Part shown: positions 7,317 to 15,829 of the stretch, piece after piece
How the letters are laid out: every line of letters starts with the position of its first letter
Numbering within the stretch: the first letter of the stretch is position 1
NCBI RefSeq assembly: GCF_047160095.1
Contig: NZ_AP038785.1
Span: forward strand, 1,674,001-1,738,000
DNA: 64,000 bases
Source of the DNA: Rodentibacter abscessus
Lineage (GTDB): Bacteria > Pseudomonadota > Gammaproteobacteria > Enterobacterales > Pasteurellaceae
Direction of reading: 5' to 3'
Made by a program: the position numbers and the translations under genes
Notes under the pieces: model-generated
Told to the model about the DNA's origin: nothing
The model's input: the letters and a program-made list of their open reading frames with translations, nothing else
The model's database searches: none

Positions 7317-8960
7317 ATGAAATTAAAAGCAACCCTAACCCTTGCCGCGGCATCATTATTTTTAGCCGCTTGCGACCAATCCGGTTCTGCCGATAAAAAC
7401 ACGCAAACCACCAATAATGCAAAGCAATCAAATAAAACCTTCGTTTACTGTACGGCAAAAGCGCCGTTAGGTTTCAGCCCGGCACTCGTGATGGAAGGCA
7501 CTTCTTACAATGCGAGTTCACAACAGGTATATAACCGTTTAGTGGAATTTAAAAAAGGTTCTACCGATATTGAGCCTGCGTTGGCAGAGAGTTGGGAAAT
7601 CAGTGATGACGGTTTAACTTATACTTTCCATTTACGCAAAGGGGTGAAATTCCATACCACCAAAGAATTTACACCAAGCCGTGATTTTAATGCAGATGAT
7701 GTGTTGTTCTCATTCCAACGTCAGCTAGATCCGAATCATCCGTATCACAACGTTTCAAAAGGGACTTATCCGTACTTCAAGGCAATGAAATTCCCTAGTT
7801 TATTGAAATCCGTAGAAAAAGTGGATGACAACACCATCCGTATTACCTTAACCAAAAAAGATGCCACTTTCTTGGCAAGCCTTGGTATGGACTTTATTTC
7901 CATTTATTCCGCAGAATATGCCGATGCCATGTTAAAAGCAGGTAAGCCAGAAACCATTGACAATCGCCCGGTGGGAACAGGTCCGTTTATTTTTGTAGAT
8001 TATAAAACCGACCAAGCGGCGCAATATGTGGCGAATGAAAATTACTGGAAAGGTCGTACTCCTCTCGATCGCTTAGTGATTAGCATTGTACCTGACGCCA
8101 CCACACGCTATGCCAAACTACAATCCGGTTCTTGTGATTTAATCCTGTTCCCGAACGTGGCGGATCTCGCCAAAATGAAAACCGATCCGAAAGTCCAATT
8201 ATTGGAGCAAAAGGGTTTGAATGTGGCATATATCGCATTTAATACGGAAAAAGCCCCATTTGATAATGTGAAAGTACGCCAAGCATTGAATTATGCGGTA
8301 GATAAAAAAGCTATCATTGAAGCGGTTTACCAAGGCGCGGGAACGGCAGCGAAAAACCCATTACCACCAACAATCTGGAGCTATAATGATGAAGTTCAAG
8401 ATTACCCGTACGATCCGGAAAAAGCGAAACAGCTTTTAGCGGAAGCAGGTTACCCGAACGGCTTTGAAACGGATTTTTGGATTCAACCGATAGTGCGTGC
8501 ATCTAATCCGAATCCAAAACGCATGGCAGAGCTTGTGATGGCAGACTGGGCGAAAGTGGGCGTAAAAGCGAATCCCGTTACCTACGAATGGGCAGATTAC
8601 CAAAAACGAGCAAAAGCCGGTGAATTGACCGCAGGAATTTTCGGTTGGTCAGGAGATAACGGTGATCCTGATAATTTCCTATCACCATTATTGGCAAGTG
8701 TTAATGCAGGGAACTCAAATTTCGCCCGTTTCAAAAACCCGGAATTTGATGCTTTGTTAGAAAAAGCATTAAGCTTAACCGACAAAGAAGAACGCGCAAC
8801 ACTTTATAAACAAGCGCAAGTCATCGCTCACGAGCAAGCTCCATGGATTCCGGTGGCTCACTCCGTTGGCTTTGCACCGCTTAGCCCGAGAGTGAAAGGC
8901 TATGTTCAAAGCCCATTCGGTTATGATGCCTTTTATGGTGTGAGCGTTGATGAAAAATAA
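7317..8960 (+). CDS. hbpA: Haem/peptide-binding periplasmic lipoprotein (HbpA/DppA type)
   Basis: SBP_bac_5 family solute-binding lipoprotein of an ABC importer. The lipobox LFLAAC anchors Cys18 after an 18-residue signal. The mature protein has the family signature EPALAESWEISDDGLTYTFHLRKGVKFH. 547 residues, the length of H. influenzae HbpA, which binds haem and glutathione; close relatives bind dipeptides, so the ligand is not proven. Start chosen at the ATG after AAGGAGCG. The frame stays open back to 7062, but that stretch is repeat DNA. No ABC permease genes are adjacent. Confidence 0.9.
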   Translation: MKLKATLTLAAASLFLAACDQSGSADKNTQTTNNAKQSNKTFVYCTAKAPLGFSPALVMEGTSYNASSQQVYNRLVEFKKGSTDIEPALAESWEISDDGLTYTFHLRKGVKFHTTKEFTPSRDFNADDVLFSFQRQLDPNHPYHNVSKGTYPYFKAMKFPSLLKSVEKVDDNTIRITLTKKDATFLASLGMDFISIYSAEYADAMLKAGKPETIDNRPVGTGPFIFVDYKTDQAAQYVANENYWKGRTPLDRLVISIVPDATTRYAKLQSGSCDLILFPNVADLAKMKTDPKVQLLEQKGLNVAYIAFNTEKAPFDNVKVRQALNYAVDKKAIIEAVYQGAGTAAKNPLPPTIWSYNDEVQDYPYDPEKAKQLLAEAGYPNGFETDFWIQPIVRASNPNPKRMAELVMADWAKVGVKANPVTYEWADYQKRAKAGELTAGIFGWSGDNGDPDNFLSPLLASVNAGNSNFARFKNPEFDALLEKALSLTDKEERATLYKQAQVIAHEQAPWIPVAHSVGFAPLSPRVKGYVQSPFGYDAFYGVSVDEK

Positions 8961-9062
8961 TAAATTTCTGCAAAGTAGTATATACATATAATCGATATGA
9001 AATCGGTAATATCAAAAATGATATATCACAAGTCTCATTGACGAACCCCTTTGAAGGTTTGT

Positions 9063-9236
9063 GTAGGGTGGGCAAATTTTTGCCCACCGTTTCCAACCGC
9101 TACATTTTGGTGGGCAACAGTTGCCCACCCTACATATCTTAACGTACAATTCGATTATCACCCCTGTAAATCGGTGCGTTACGTCTTCGCCTAACAGCAC
9201 CTTACCGATGATTTGTGCAACTGCTACATAATCATG
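9063..9236. repeat. Composite repeat: GTGGGCAA palindromes plus half of family 1
   Basis: Perfect 13-nt arms GTAGGGTGGGCAA (9063-9075) and TTGCCCACCCTAC (9121-9133) enclose two smaller GGTGGGCA/TGCCCACC palindromes. From 9175 to 9236 follows a family 1 right half (GGTGCGTTACGTCTTCGCC ... GTGCAACTGCTACATAATC). It fills the 300-bp gap between hbpA and pdxH. Confidence 0.8.
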
Positions 9237-9263
9237 ATTTTTCCCTATTTTTAAGGAGGAAAA

Positions 9264-9896
9264 ATGGATCTTCACAATATCCGAGAAGAATACCGTAAAC
9301 GGGCACTCTCACAACATGATTGCAATGAAAACCCTATTTCACAATTTGAATTATGGATGAATGAAGCCATTACAGGTCAAGTTAATGAGCCCACTGCAAT
9401 GAACTTGGCGACAGTAAATCAAGATGGAAAACCAAGTAGCCGAATGGTGTTATTAAAAGAAGTGAATAAACAAGGTTTTGTATTTTTTACGAATTATCAC
9501 AGCCACAAAGGGCGAAATATTGAACATAATCCTTATGTCGCCCTCACTTTCTTTTGGGCGGAATTAGAACGCCAAGTACGCATTGAAGGCAAAGCAATAA
9601 AAATACCTGCCGAACAATCCGATGAATATTTTGCAACCCGCCCTTACACCAGTCGTATCGGAGCTTGGGCAAGCGAACAAAGTGCGGTTATTTCCGGCTA
9701 TAAATCTTTACTGGCGAAAGCCGCACTGATTGCCGCCAAACACCCTATCAGCGTACCACGTCCCGAGCACTGGGGAGGTTATTTAGTCGAGCCGGATTGC
9801 ATTGAATTTTGGCAAGGCCGCCCAAGCCGTTTACACGATCGTATTCGTTATCGTTTGGAAAATAATGATTGGATTCGTGAACGCCTTTCACCTTGA
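9264..9896 (+). CDS. pdxH: Pyridoxine/pyridoxamine 5'-phosphate oxidase
   Basis: FMN-dependent oxidase making pyridoxal 5'-phosphate, the last step of vitamin B6 synthesis and salvage. 210 residues. FMN and substrate motifs include SSRMVLLKEVNKQGFVFFTNYHSHKG, RQVRIEGKA and the C-terminal EFWQGRPSRLHDRIRY signature, and the end matches the family's RLSP. AAGGAGGA upstream of the ATG is a strong ribosome site. The stop TGA is directly abutted by a miniature element beginning TATAG. Confidence 0.94.
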   Translation: MDLHNIREEYRKRALSQHDCNENPISQFELWMNEAITGQVNEPTAMNLATVNQDGKPSSRMVLLKEVNKQGFVFFTNYHSHKGRNIEHNPYVALTFFWAELERQVRIEGKAIKIPAEQSDEYFATRPYTSRIGAWASEQSAVISGYKSLLAKAALIAAKHPISVPRPEHWGGYLVEPDCIEFWQGRPSRLHDRIRYRLENNDWIRERLSP

Positions 9897-10005
9897 TATA
9901 GTAAATTAAATTTTAAAATATTGACGATCATTGCTTCGCCTTACCGTGCTATCTGCACTGTGTTCGGCTTGCGGCTTTGTATCCATTTAAATTTAATTCA
10001 CTATA
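9897..10005. mobile_element. Miniature TA-ended element (repeat family 2), copy 1
   Basis: About 109 bp with terminal inverted repeats: TATAGTAAATTAAATTT at the left and AAATTTAATTCACTATA at the right. The centre is GC-richer (gcctcg/ccttaccgtgctatctgcac type). TA at both outer ends fits a mariner/IS630-type TA insertion (inference). It begins one base after the pdxH stop and ends 12 bp before yjjW. No coding capacity. Confidence 0.8.
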
Positions 10006-10017
10006 AAAATAAGAAAA

Positions 10018-10815
10018 ATGACCGCACTTTCTAAACTTGATCATCTTTATGTACCGCTGCACCGCCTTATTCCTTTTTCGAATGTGGAAGGACAAGGCAA
10101 TCGTACTAGTATTTTTCTGCAGGGTTGTAAGCTTAATTGCCTGTATTGCCATAATCCGGAAACAATTCCACGCTATGCCGAAGGGGTGAAACAAGTGAGC
10201 CTTCGCTATCTTTACGATCAAGTAATGGAGGCCACGCCTTTTATTCGTGGCGTAACGATTTCAGGCGGAGAACCTACGCTTCACTATAAAAAACTTCTCC
10301 CTCTCTTTGAAGCATTACGCTTGCAAGGTTTAACCTGCTATCTCGATAGCAGTGGTTTTTTTGATTTCGAAAAGATCCTCCCGTTGATTAATGTTACCGA
10401 TAAATTTCTGTTCGATCTAAAAGGCGAAGGCTTAGGCTTACAATCCCTTTGTTTTGACAGACAAAATCGTAGCGGTATGGTTTATCATCAAATAATTCCG
10501 ACGGAACAGCGAATTAAAACGGATAATCTTACGCACAACTTAACCAACCTTTCAAAACTACTTTCCCTCAATAAGGTGGAAGAAGTGCGGTTGGTTTTTA
10601 TAAAGAATTTTTTTGATGCTTTCAAACTCATTGAGCAAACCGCTCGGTTACTTAAACCTCACCCACAGATTCTGCTAAAAATTATTCGTGTTCACACTAA
10701 AGGTGTGCGTGATGAAGAAGGATTGAAACCTTTTGTACCGACTCAGGCAGAAACGGATCAACTGGCTGATTACGCCAAAAAATGTGGACTCAATCACATA
10801 TTGACAATTTATTAG
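10018..10815 (+). CDS. yjjW: YjjW family glycyl-radical enzyme activase (radical SAM)
   Basis: Radical SAM protein related to pyruvate formate-lyase activating enzyme. The iron-sulfur motif CX3CX2C is in GCKLNCLYCHN near residue 40, and the SAM-binding ISGGEPTLH follows. 265 residues, without a ferredoxin-like insert. Expected substrate is the glycyl-radical protein YjjI, but yjjI is not beside it here. The first codons ATGACCGCACTTTCT are themselves an uptake signal. It precedes nupC-deoD, the nucleoside neighbourhood also seen in H. influenzae and E. coli. A weak ribosome site leaves the start slightly uncertain. Confidence 0.85.
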   Translation: MTALSKLDHLYVPLHRLIPFSNVEGQGNRTSIFLQGCKLNCLYCHNPETIPRYAEGVKQVSLRYLYDQVMEATPFIRGVTISGGEPTLHYKKLLPLFEALRLQGLTCYLDSSGFFDFEKILPLINVTDKFLFDLKGEGLGLQSLCFDRQNRSGMVYHQIIPTEQRIKTDNLTHNLTNLSKLLSLNKVEEVRLVFIKNFFDAFKLIEQTARLLKPHPQILLKIIRVHTKGVRDEEGLKPFVPTQAETDQLADYAKKCGLNHILTIY

Positions 10816-10913
10816 AGGATTACATTACATTTTTTGGAAAAAGTTCACACAATTTAGAAAAAAAACAGTAAAATTACGCCGATTTTTATCTTTAGCGATT
10901 GTGAGGTGTATAT

Positions 10914-12161
10914 ATGAGTGTTTTAATGAGTATTCTTGGTATGGTGGTATTAATTGCCATCGCATTTTTGTTATCAAATAATCGTCGATCGATTAATTGG
11001 CGAACCGTATTAGGGGCGTTTGCAATCCAACTTGGATTTGCCGCCCTTATTTTATATGTGCCGGCAGGCCAAAAAGCATTAGGTGCAACGGCAGATGCGG
11101 TGGCAAATGTTATTGCTTACGGCAACGAGGGAATAAACTTCGTATTTGGCGGACTTGCCGATCCAAGCAATCTTGGTTTTATCTTTGCCGTAAAAGTACT
11201 TCCTATTATCGTCTTCTTCTCCGGCTTAGTCTCTATACTTTATTATTTAGGCATTATGCACGTAGTAATAAAAATCATCGGTGGCGCATTACAAAAACTA
11301 TTAGGTACGTCAAAAGCGGAATCGCTGTCTGCCGCTGCAAATATTTTCGTTGGTCAAACCGAAGCGCCATTGGTGGTAAAACCTTATGTTAGCCGAATGA
11401 CCGAATCTGAGCTTTTTGCCATTATGGTGGGCGGAACCGCCTCCATTGCAGGTTCAGTAATGGCGGGTTATGCCGGAATGGGCGTGCCTTTGACTTACTT
11501 AATCGCCGCCTCATTTATGGCTGCGCCGGCAGGTCTATTATTTGCGAAAATTCTTTACCCTCAAACGCAGCAATTTACGGATATTCAACCTGAATCGGAT
11601 AATGAAGCAAAACCGTCTAATGTCTTAGAAGCAATGGCCGGTGGTGCAAGTGCCGGTATGCAATTAGCATTAAACGTCGGCGCAATGCTTATCGCCTTTG
11701 TGGCATTAATTGCGTTAATTAACGGCATCTTGGGCGGTATCGGTGGCTGGTTCGGTTATGGCGAACTCACCTTACAGTCTATCTTCGGTTGGATCTTTAA
11801 ACCTCTCGCTTACTTAATCGGCGTATCTTGGGAAGAATCCGGTATCGCAGGTCAAATGATCGGAATGAAATTAGCGGTAAACGAATTTGTCGGTTATCTT
11901 GAATTTGCTAAATATTTACAACCGGATACCACTGTCGTATTAACAGAAAAAACCAAAGCGATTATTACTTTCGCACTTTGCGGTTTCGCCAACTTCAGCT
12001 CTATCGCAATCCTCATCGGTGGTTTAGGCGGTATGGCACCGAATCGCCGTGGCGATATCGCCCGTTTAGGCTTAAAAGCCGTTATTGCCGGTACGCTTGC
12101 GAACTTAATGAGTGCAACCATTGCCGGTCTTTTCATAGAATTAAGTGGTGCCGTACTCTAA
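10914..12161 (+). CDS. nupC: NupC family nucleoside permease
   Basis: Concentrative nucleoside transporter (CNT) of the inner membrane, cation-coupled. 415 residues with about ten hydrophobic segments and the family motifs GQTEAPLVVKPY, GTASIAGSVMAGYAGMGVP and ESGIAGQMIGMKLAVNEFVGYLEFA, the substrate- and ion-binding regions. CGFANFSSIAILIGGLG near the C-terminus is also typical. Which member of the NupC/NupX group it is cannot be decided from sequence alone. Probably cotranscribed with deoD, with an intervening hairpin. Confidence 0.9.
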   Translation: MSVLMSILGMVVLIAIAFLLSNNRRSINWRTVLGAFAIQLGFAALILYVPAGQKALGATADAVANVIAYGNEGINFVFGGLADPSNLGFIFAVKVLPIIVFFSGLVSILYYLGIMHVVIKIIGGALQKLLGTSKAESLSAAANIFVGQTEAPLVVKPYVSRMTESELFAIMVGGTASIAGSVMAGYAGMGVPLTYLIAASFMAAPAGLLFAKILYPQTQQFTDIQPESDNEAKPSNVLEAMAGGASAGMQLALNVGAMLIAFVALIALINGILGGIGGWFGYGELTLQSIFGWIFKPLAYLIGVSWEESGIAGQMIGMKLAVNEFVGYLEFAKYLQPDTTVVLTEKTKAIITFALCGFANFSSIAILIGGLGGMAPNRRGDIARLGLKAVIAGTLANLMSATIAGLFIELSGAVL

Positions 12162-12189
12162 AAGTGCGGTCAAAATTCGGACTGTTTTT

Positions 12190-12216
12190 GCACCACGGTT
12201 ACACGTGGTGCCTTTA
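12190..12216 (+). terminator. Hairpin between nupC and deoD (attenuator-like)
   Basis: GCACCACG (12190-12197) pairs with CGTGGTGC (12204-12211), 6-nt loop, followed by CTTTATTTT. It may attenuate or stabilise the transcript between the two genes, because deoD has no clear separate promoter in the 84-bp gap. Confidence 0.65.
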
Positions 12217-12245
12217 TTTTAATTCAATCAAAAGAGGGAAATACA

Positions 12246-12965
12246 ATGACTCCACATATTAACGCACCTGAAGGCGCATTTGCTGATACCGTACTAATGC
12301 CAGGCGATCCGCTTCGAGCAAAATATATCGCAGAAACATTTTTAGAAGATGTGAAAGAAGTGACGAATGTACGTAATATGCTTGGTTTCACCGGCACTTA
12401 CAAAGGCCGCAAAATTTCGGTGATGGGACACGGTATGGGTATTCCGTCTTGCTCTATTTACACAAAAGAATTAATCACAGAATACGGCGTAAAAAAAATC
12501 ATTCGTGTAGGTTCTTGCGGTGCAGTAAAAATGGACGTGAAAGTTCGTGATGTAATCATTGGTTTAGGAGCTTGTACCGATTCTAAAGTCAATCGCATTC
12601 GTTTCAAAGATAACGACTTTGCGGCGATTGCCGACTTCGGTTTAACCAGCGCAGCGGTTGAAGCGGCGAAACAAAAAGGCATTGCAGTAAAAGTGGGCAA
12701 TCTTTTCTCTGCCGATTTATTCTACACACCGGATGTAGAAATGTTCGATGTAATGGAAAAATACGGCATTCTCGGCGTTGAAATGGAAGCTGCCGGTATT
12801 TATGGCGTTGCCGCTGAATTTGGCGCACGAGCGTTAACCATTTGTACGGTTTCCGACCATATCCGCACACACGAACAAACCAGCCCTGAAGAGCGTCAAT
12901 TAACCTTCAATGAAATGATAGAAATCGCGTTAGAAAGTGTGTTAATTGATGATAAAAATGCCTAA
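12246..12965 (+). CDS. deoD: Purine nucleoside phosphorylase DeoD
   Basis: Hexameric phosphorylase that splits purine nucleosides to base and (deoxy)ribose 1-phosphate. 239 residues, as in E. coli. The phosphate-binding MPGDPLRAKYIAE, IRVGSCGA, the nucleoside-binding GVEMEAAGIYGVAAE and the catalytic aspartate in TVSDHIRTHE are all present. AGAGGGA precedes the ATG. It works with the NupC importer next to it in nucleoside salvage. Confidence 0.96.
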   Translation: MTPHINAPEGAFADTVLMPGDPLRAKYIAETFLEDVKEVTNVRNMLGFTGTYKGRKISVMGHGMGIPSCSIYTKELITEYGVKKIIRVGSCGAVKMDVKVRDVIIGLGACTDSKVNRIRFKDNDFAAIADFGLTSAAVEAAKQKGIAVKVGNLFSADLFYTPDVEMFDVMEKYGILGVEMEAAGIYGVAAEFGARALTICTVSDHIRTHEQTSPEERQLTFNEMIEIALESVLIDDKNA

Positions 12966-12982
12966 TTTGTGCAACTAAAGTA

Positions 12983-13132
12983 CGGTATTATTTAGCGCTT
13001 GCACAAAACAGAGTAGGGTGTGTTTTAGCCAAAGGTGTAACGCACCATTAAACCCAAGTTTGGTGCGTTACGGCAAGCCTAACGCACCCTACATTTGAAT
13101 TAAAAACAGCCTTTTGTGCAACCGCTAAAATA
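12983..13132. repeat. Palindromic repeat family 1, full copy
   Basis: Outer ends CGGTATTATTTAGCGCTTGC and (inverse) TTTGTGCAACCGCTAAAATA. Inner arms GTAGGGTGTG...GTAACGCACC and GGTGCGTTACGGCAAGCC...GCACCCTAC flank ATTAAACCCAAGTTT. It lies just upstream of the IS3-family insertion, downstream of deoD. Confidence 0.85.
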
Positions 13133-13207
13133 GAGAAAGAGCGGTCAAATTTGATCTGCCCCCCAAAAGTTGGACAAAATAAACCAACTTAGTCAGGGGC
13201 AGATTTT

Positions 13208-13735
13208 ATGACCAAATACAATCAAACATTCAAACAACAAGCCATCGATTTTTATCTTAAAAATCACTTAGATGTTTCACTTACAAAAAAACAATTTCAA
13301 CTTTCCGACACCACCTTAAGACGTTGGATTACCCAATATCAACATTCAGGCAATGCAGGGCTTGCCCTATTGCCCGGCAAACGCATTTATTCCGCTGAAT
13401 TTAAATATCAAGTCATCCTTGCCGTTCAAAAAGGGGATTTCTCTGCAAGGCAAGCGACAATCCATTTCGGCATAAGTAATTCAGGTCTTATCAGCCAATG
13501 GTTGAAAGCCTTTGAAAAAGACGGTATAAACGGTTTACACCCCAAACCGAAAGGAAGACCGACAATGTCCCCGAAAAAACCAAAATACGCCAAAATGCCA
13601 CCGCCGCCGAAGACCGAAGAAGACCGCTTACGGTTAAGGATTTTGGAGCTTGAAGCGGAGGTGGCATTTCTAAAAAAGTTGGACGAAGTGATACGGGAGG
13701 AAGAAGCCGAACGGCGGCGATTATCCAAAGATTGA
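13208..13735 (+). CDS. IS3-family transposase OrfA (IS150 group)
   Basis: 175 residues with two helix-turn-helix segments (about 15-50, KQFQLSDTTLRRWITQYQ, and 65-100, HFGISNSGLISQWLKAFE), then a basic/proline stretch and a C-terminal leucine-rich coiled coil (RLRILELEAEVAFLKKLDEV). This is the DNA-binding half of the transposase. At codons for L-K-K the heptamer A AAA AAG allows a -1 shift into the orfB frame, which is open from there, giving a predicted OrfAB fusion of about 444 residues. Confidence 0.92.
   Translation: MTKYNQTFKQQAIDFYLKNHLDVSLTKKQFQLSDTTLRRWITQYQHSGNAGLALLPGKRIYSAEFKYQVILAVQKGDFSARQATIHFGISNSGLISQWLKAFEKDGINGLHPKPKGRPTMSPKKPKYAKMPPPPKTEEDRLRLRILELEAEVAFLKKLDEVIREEEAERRRLSKD
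13672..13678 (+). other. Programmed -1 frameshift site in the IS3 element
   Basis: A AAA AAG in the orfA reading frame (codons CTA AAA AAG TTG). After slipping back one base the frame stays open through the orfA stop into OrfB. This is the classic slippery heptamer of the family. Confidence 0.85.
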
Positions 13736-14541
13736 GAGGGACGTTTCCGCTTAACATCTTGCTTTCATTGGCAAATTTGTCTCGTAGTGTGTTTTTCTAT
13801 CATTTAAAGCCGAAGGCGGATAAAAATACCGCACTTAAAGCGGAAATCAGGCGGATTAAAGCAGAAAATCCGGCGTATGGTTATCGCCGAGTAAGTGCGT
13901 TATTGAAAGGCGTTAATCACAAACGGGTACAACACTTAATCCAACAAATGGGGCTACAGGTGAAGGGCAAAAAAGCGAGAAAGTACGCCGCCTATCGCGG
14001 TGAAATCGGAAACATCGCCCCAAACCGCTTACAACGGGATTTCACCACAACCCGACCAAACGAAAAATGGCTTACCGACATCACGGAAATCAAAGCCAAA
14101 GACGGCAGTAAATGTTACGTCTCACCGATTTTAGACTGCTTCAACTCGGAAATCATCAGCGTTGCTATCAGTCGAAGCCCGAATTGGCAACAAGTGAAAG
14201 TAATGTTGCAACAAGCGGTCGAAAAATTACCCAAAGAGGCGAAGCCGATACTGCATTCGGACCAAGGTTGGCAATATCAAATGTGTGCGTATCAACGCAT
14301 CTTACAAGAAAACGGCATAGTGCAGAGTATGTCAAGAAAGGGAAACTGCCTAGATAATGCGATGATGGAGAGCTTTTTCGGGCGGATGAAAACGGAATGT
14401 ATCTATGGTAAGCATTTTGACAATGCCGAGGAGGTTGCACAAGCGGTGAGGGAGTATATACGGTATTACAATGAGGAACGAATACAATTAAAATTAAACG
14501 GCTTGAGCCCGATACAATATCGAACTCAAACCATGTGTTAA
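13732..14541 (+). CDS. IS3-family transposase OrfB (DDE integrase domain)
   Basis: Catalytic half with the HTH_21 region (AENPAYGYRRVSALLKG) followed by the rve integrase core. The DDE residues are in KWLTDITE, LHSDQGWQYQ and NAMMESFFGRMKTE. The listed TTG start overlaps the orfA stop; the protein is more likely made as the frameshift fusion from 13678. It ends 27 bp before the right inverted repeat. No internal stop or deletion seen. Confidence 0.92.
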   Translation: MRGTFPLNILLSLANLSRSVFFYHLKPKADKNTALKAEIRRIKAENPAYGYRRVSALLKGVNHKRVQHLIQQMGLQVKGKKARKYAAYRGEIGNIAPNRLQRDFTTTRPNEKWLTDITEIKAKDGSKCYVSPILDCFNSEIISVAISRSPNWQQVKVMLQQAVEKLPKEAKPILHSDQGWQYQMCAYQRILQENGIVQSMSRKGNCLDNAMMESFFGRMKTECIYGKHFDNAEEVAQAVREYIRYYNEERIQLKLNGLSPIQYRTQTMC

Positions 14542-14592
14542 ATGGTCTAACTTTTTGGGGTCAGATCAATTCGACCGCTTTTTCATATCATT

Positions 14593-15816
14593 TTATCGTC
14601 TTGGTAAATAACGAACCGGATCCACCGATTTACCTTTGTAACGAATTTCAAAATGGAGTTTCACACTATTGGTACCCGAGCTTCCCATTTTGGCAATTTC
14701 TTGACCCGCTTTGACTTCTTGCTGGTCGCTGACAAGGATTCTATCGTTATGCGCATAAGCACTCAAGAAATCATCATTGTGTTTAATAATGATCAAATTG
14801 CCGTAACCGCGTAATGCGTTACCGGCATACACAACACGCCCTGCCGCCGCCGCTTTCACCGCTTGTCCGCGCGAACCGGCAATATCAATCCCTTTATTGC
14901 CGCCGTCCGAGTTAGAGAACCCTTGAATAATATTGCCACTTGCGGGCCATAACCATGAGATGTTAGAAATAACCGGAGCCGCTACATTTGCGTTTACCGG
15001 TGTGGTATTTCCTGTCGCTGCAGGCGTTGTAGGAACATTTGCTGGTGTGTTATAAGCCGGTGCAGAGGAAGGAACGCCTGCACCGGATTTAATTGGCCCT
15101 ATAATCGTACCATCAGAGCCTATTTTCGTACCATTTGCACCGGCGGTATAAGTCACCGCTGGTTCAACAGGTTTTGCCGTAGAAGCAGTTTCCGTTGCAT
15201 TAACCGGCACAGTAGTTGTTACCGTTTTAGTAGTACATTTACCGATTTTTAAAGTTTGACCGATACTTAAACTATAAGGCTCTGACATATTATTCATTGC
15301 CGCAAGTTCTTTTACATCCATTCCTGCCAAGTAAGCAATAAGGAACATCGTATCGCCTTTATTCACTTTATAAGTGCCGCCTTTGTAAGAGCCTTTTTGA
15401 ATTTGGCTATAATCCGGCGCATTGGTATTCGGATTTCTCGGCACATTGATTGCAATGGAATTGGTACAATCCGAAACGGTCTTTGTAATGGTTTTGGTTT
15501 GTGACTGTGTTGGCGCAATCGGTGCTGTTACTGTCGGAGCCGTAGGCTGAACCGGTTGATAAGTCGGCTGAAAATTCGGTTGCGGTGTTTGCGTTCCAGT
15601 TGGAACATTACTACCTACGTTGTTTGAACCCATCGTATTCGGCATATTACTTCGTTGAATCTCAGGCTGCCAACTTCCGTTACGGTTTCCATCAACCGGT
15701 TGCATAATTCCCGGAGACAGTGTCCCATCGGCATTTTCAATAGGTGCTTGCGTGTTTGATGAACACGCAGTTAAAATCGCAGCACTCAGGGGTAATAATA
15801 AAAACGATTTTTTCAT
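14593..15816 (-). CDS. nlpD: Murein hydrolase activator NlpD (LppB), lipoprotein
   Basis: Outer-membrane lipoprotein (lipobox AAILTAC) that activates amidase AmiC during septum splitting. 407 residues: a Pro/Thr/Gln-rich linker, a LysM domain (GGTYKVNKGDTMFLIAYLAG..., about 145-195), a low-complexity linker, then a degenerate M23/LytM domain (about 285-405). Metal ligands are missing: NKGID instead of HxxxD and VKLHFEI instead of HLHFE, as expected for an activator rather than an enzyme. Residues 25-65 resemble the small lipoprotein encoded just upstream. No rpoS follows it. Confidence 0.93.
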   Translation of the reverse strand: MKKSFLLLPLSAAILTACSSNTQAPIENADGTLSPGIMQPVDGNRNGSWQPEIQRSNMPNTMGSNNVGSNVPTGTQTPQPNFQPTYQPVQPTAPTVTAPIAPTQSQTKTITKTVSDCTNSIAINVPRNPNTNAPDYSQIQKGSYKGGTYKVNKGDTMFLIAYLAGMDVKELAAMNNMSEPYSLSIGQTLKIGKCTTKTVTTTVPVNATETASTAKPVEPAVTYTAGANGTKIGSDGTIIGPIKSGAGVPSSAPAYNTPANVPTTPAATGNTTPVNANVAAPVISNISWLWPASGNIIQGFSNSDGGNKGIDIAGSRGQAVKAAAAGRVVYAGNALRGYGNLIIIKHNDDFLSAYAHNDRILVSDQQEVKAGQEIAKMGSSGTNSVKLHFEIRYKGKSVDPVRYLPRR

Positions 15817-15829
15817 TTATTCTTCCTTT

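Larger units (their letters stand above)
13152..14568 (+). mobile_element. Complete IS3-family element, IS150-like
   Basis: About 1417 bp. Terminal inverted repeats start TGATCTGCCCCCCAAAAGTT at the left and, on the other strand, TGATCTGACCCCAAAAAGTT at the right. The trinucleotide ATT is duplicated at 13149-13151 and 14569-14571. Two overlapping frames encode OrfA and OrfB, with a slippery A AAA AAG at 13672-13678. Removing the element and one ATT restores AGCGGTCAAATTCGACCGCT, a terminator-like hairpin between deoD and nlpD. Both frames look intact, so it may be active. Confidence 0.93.
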
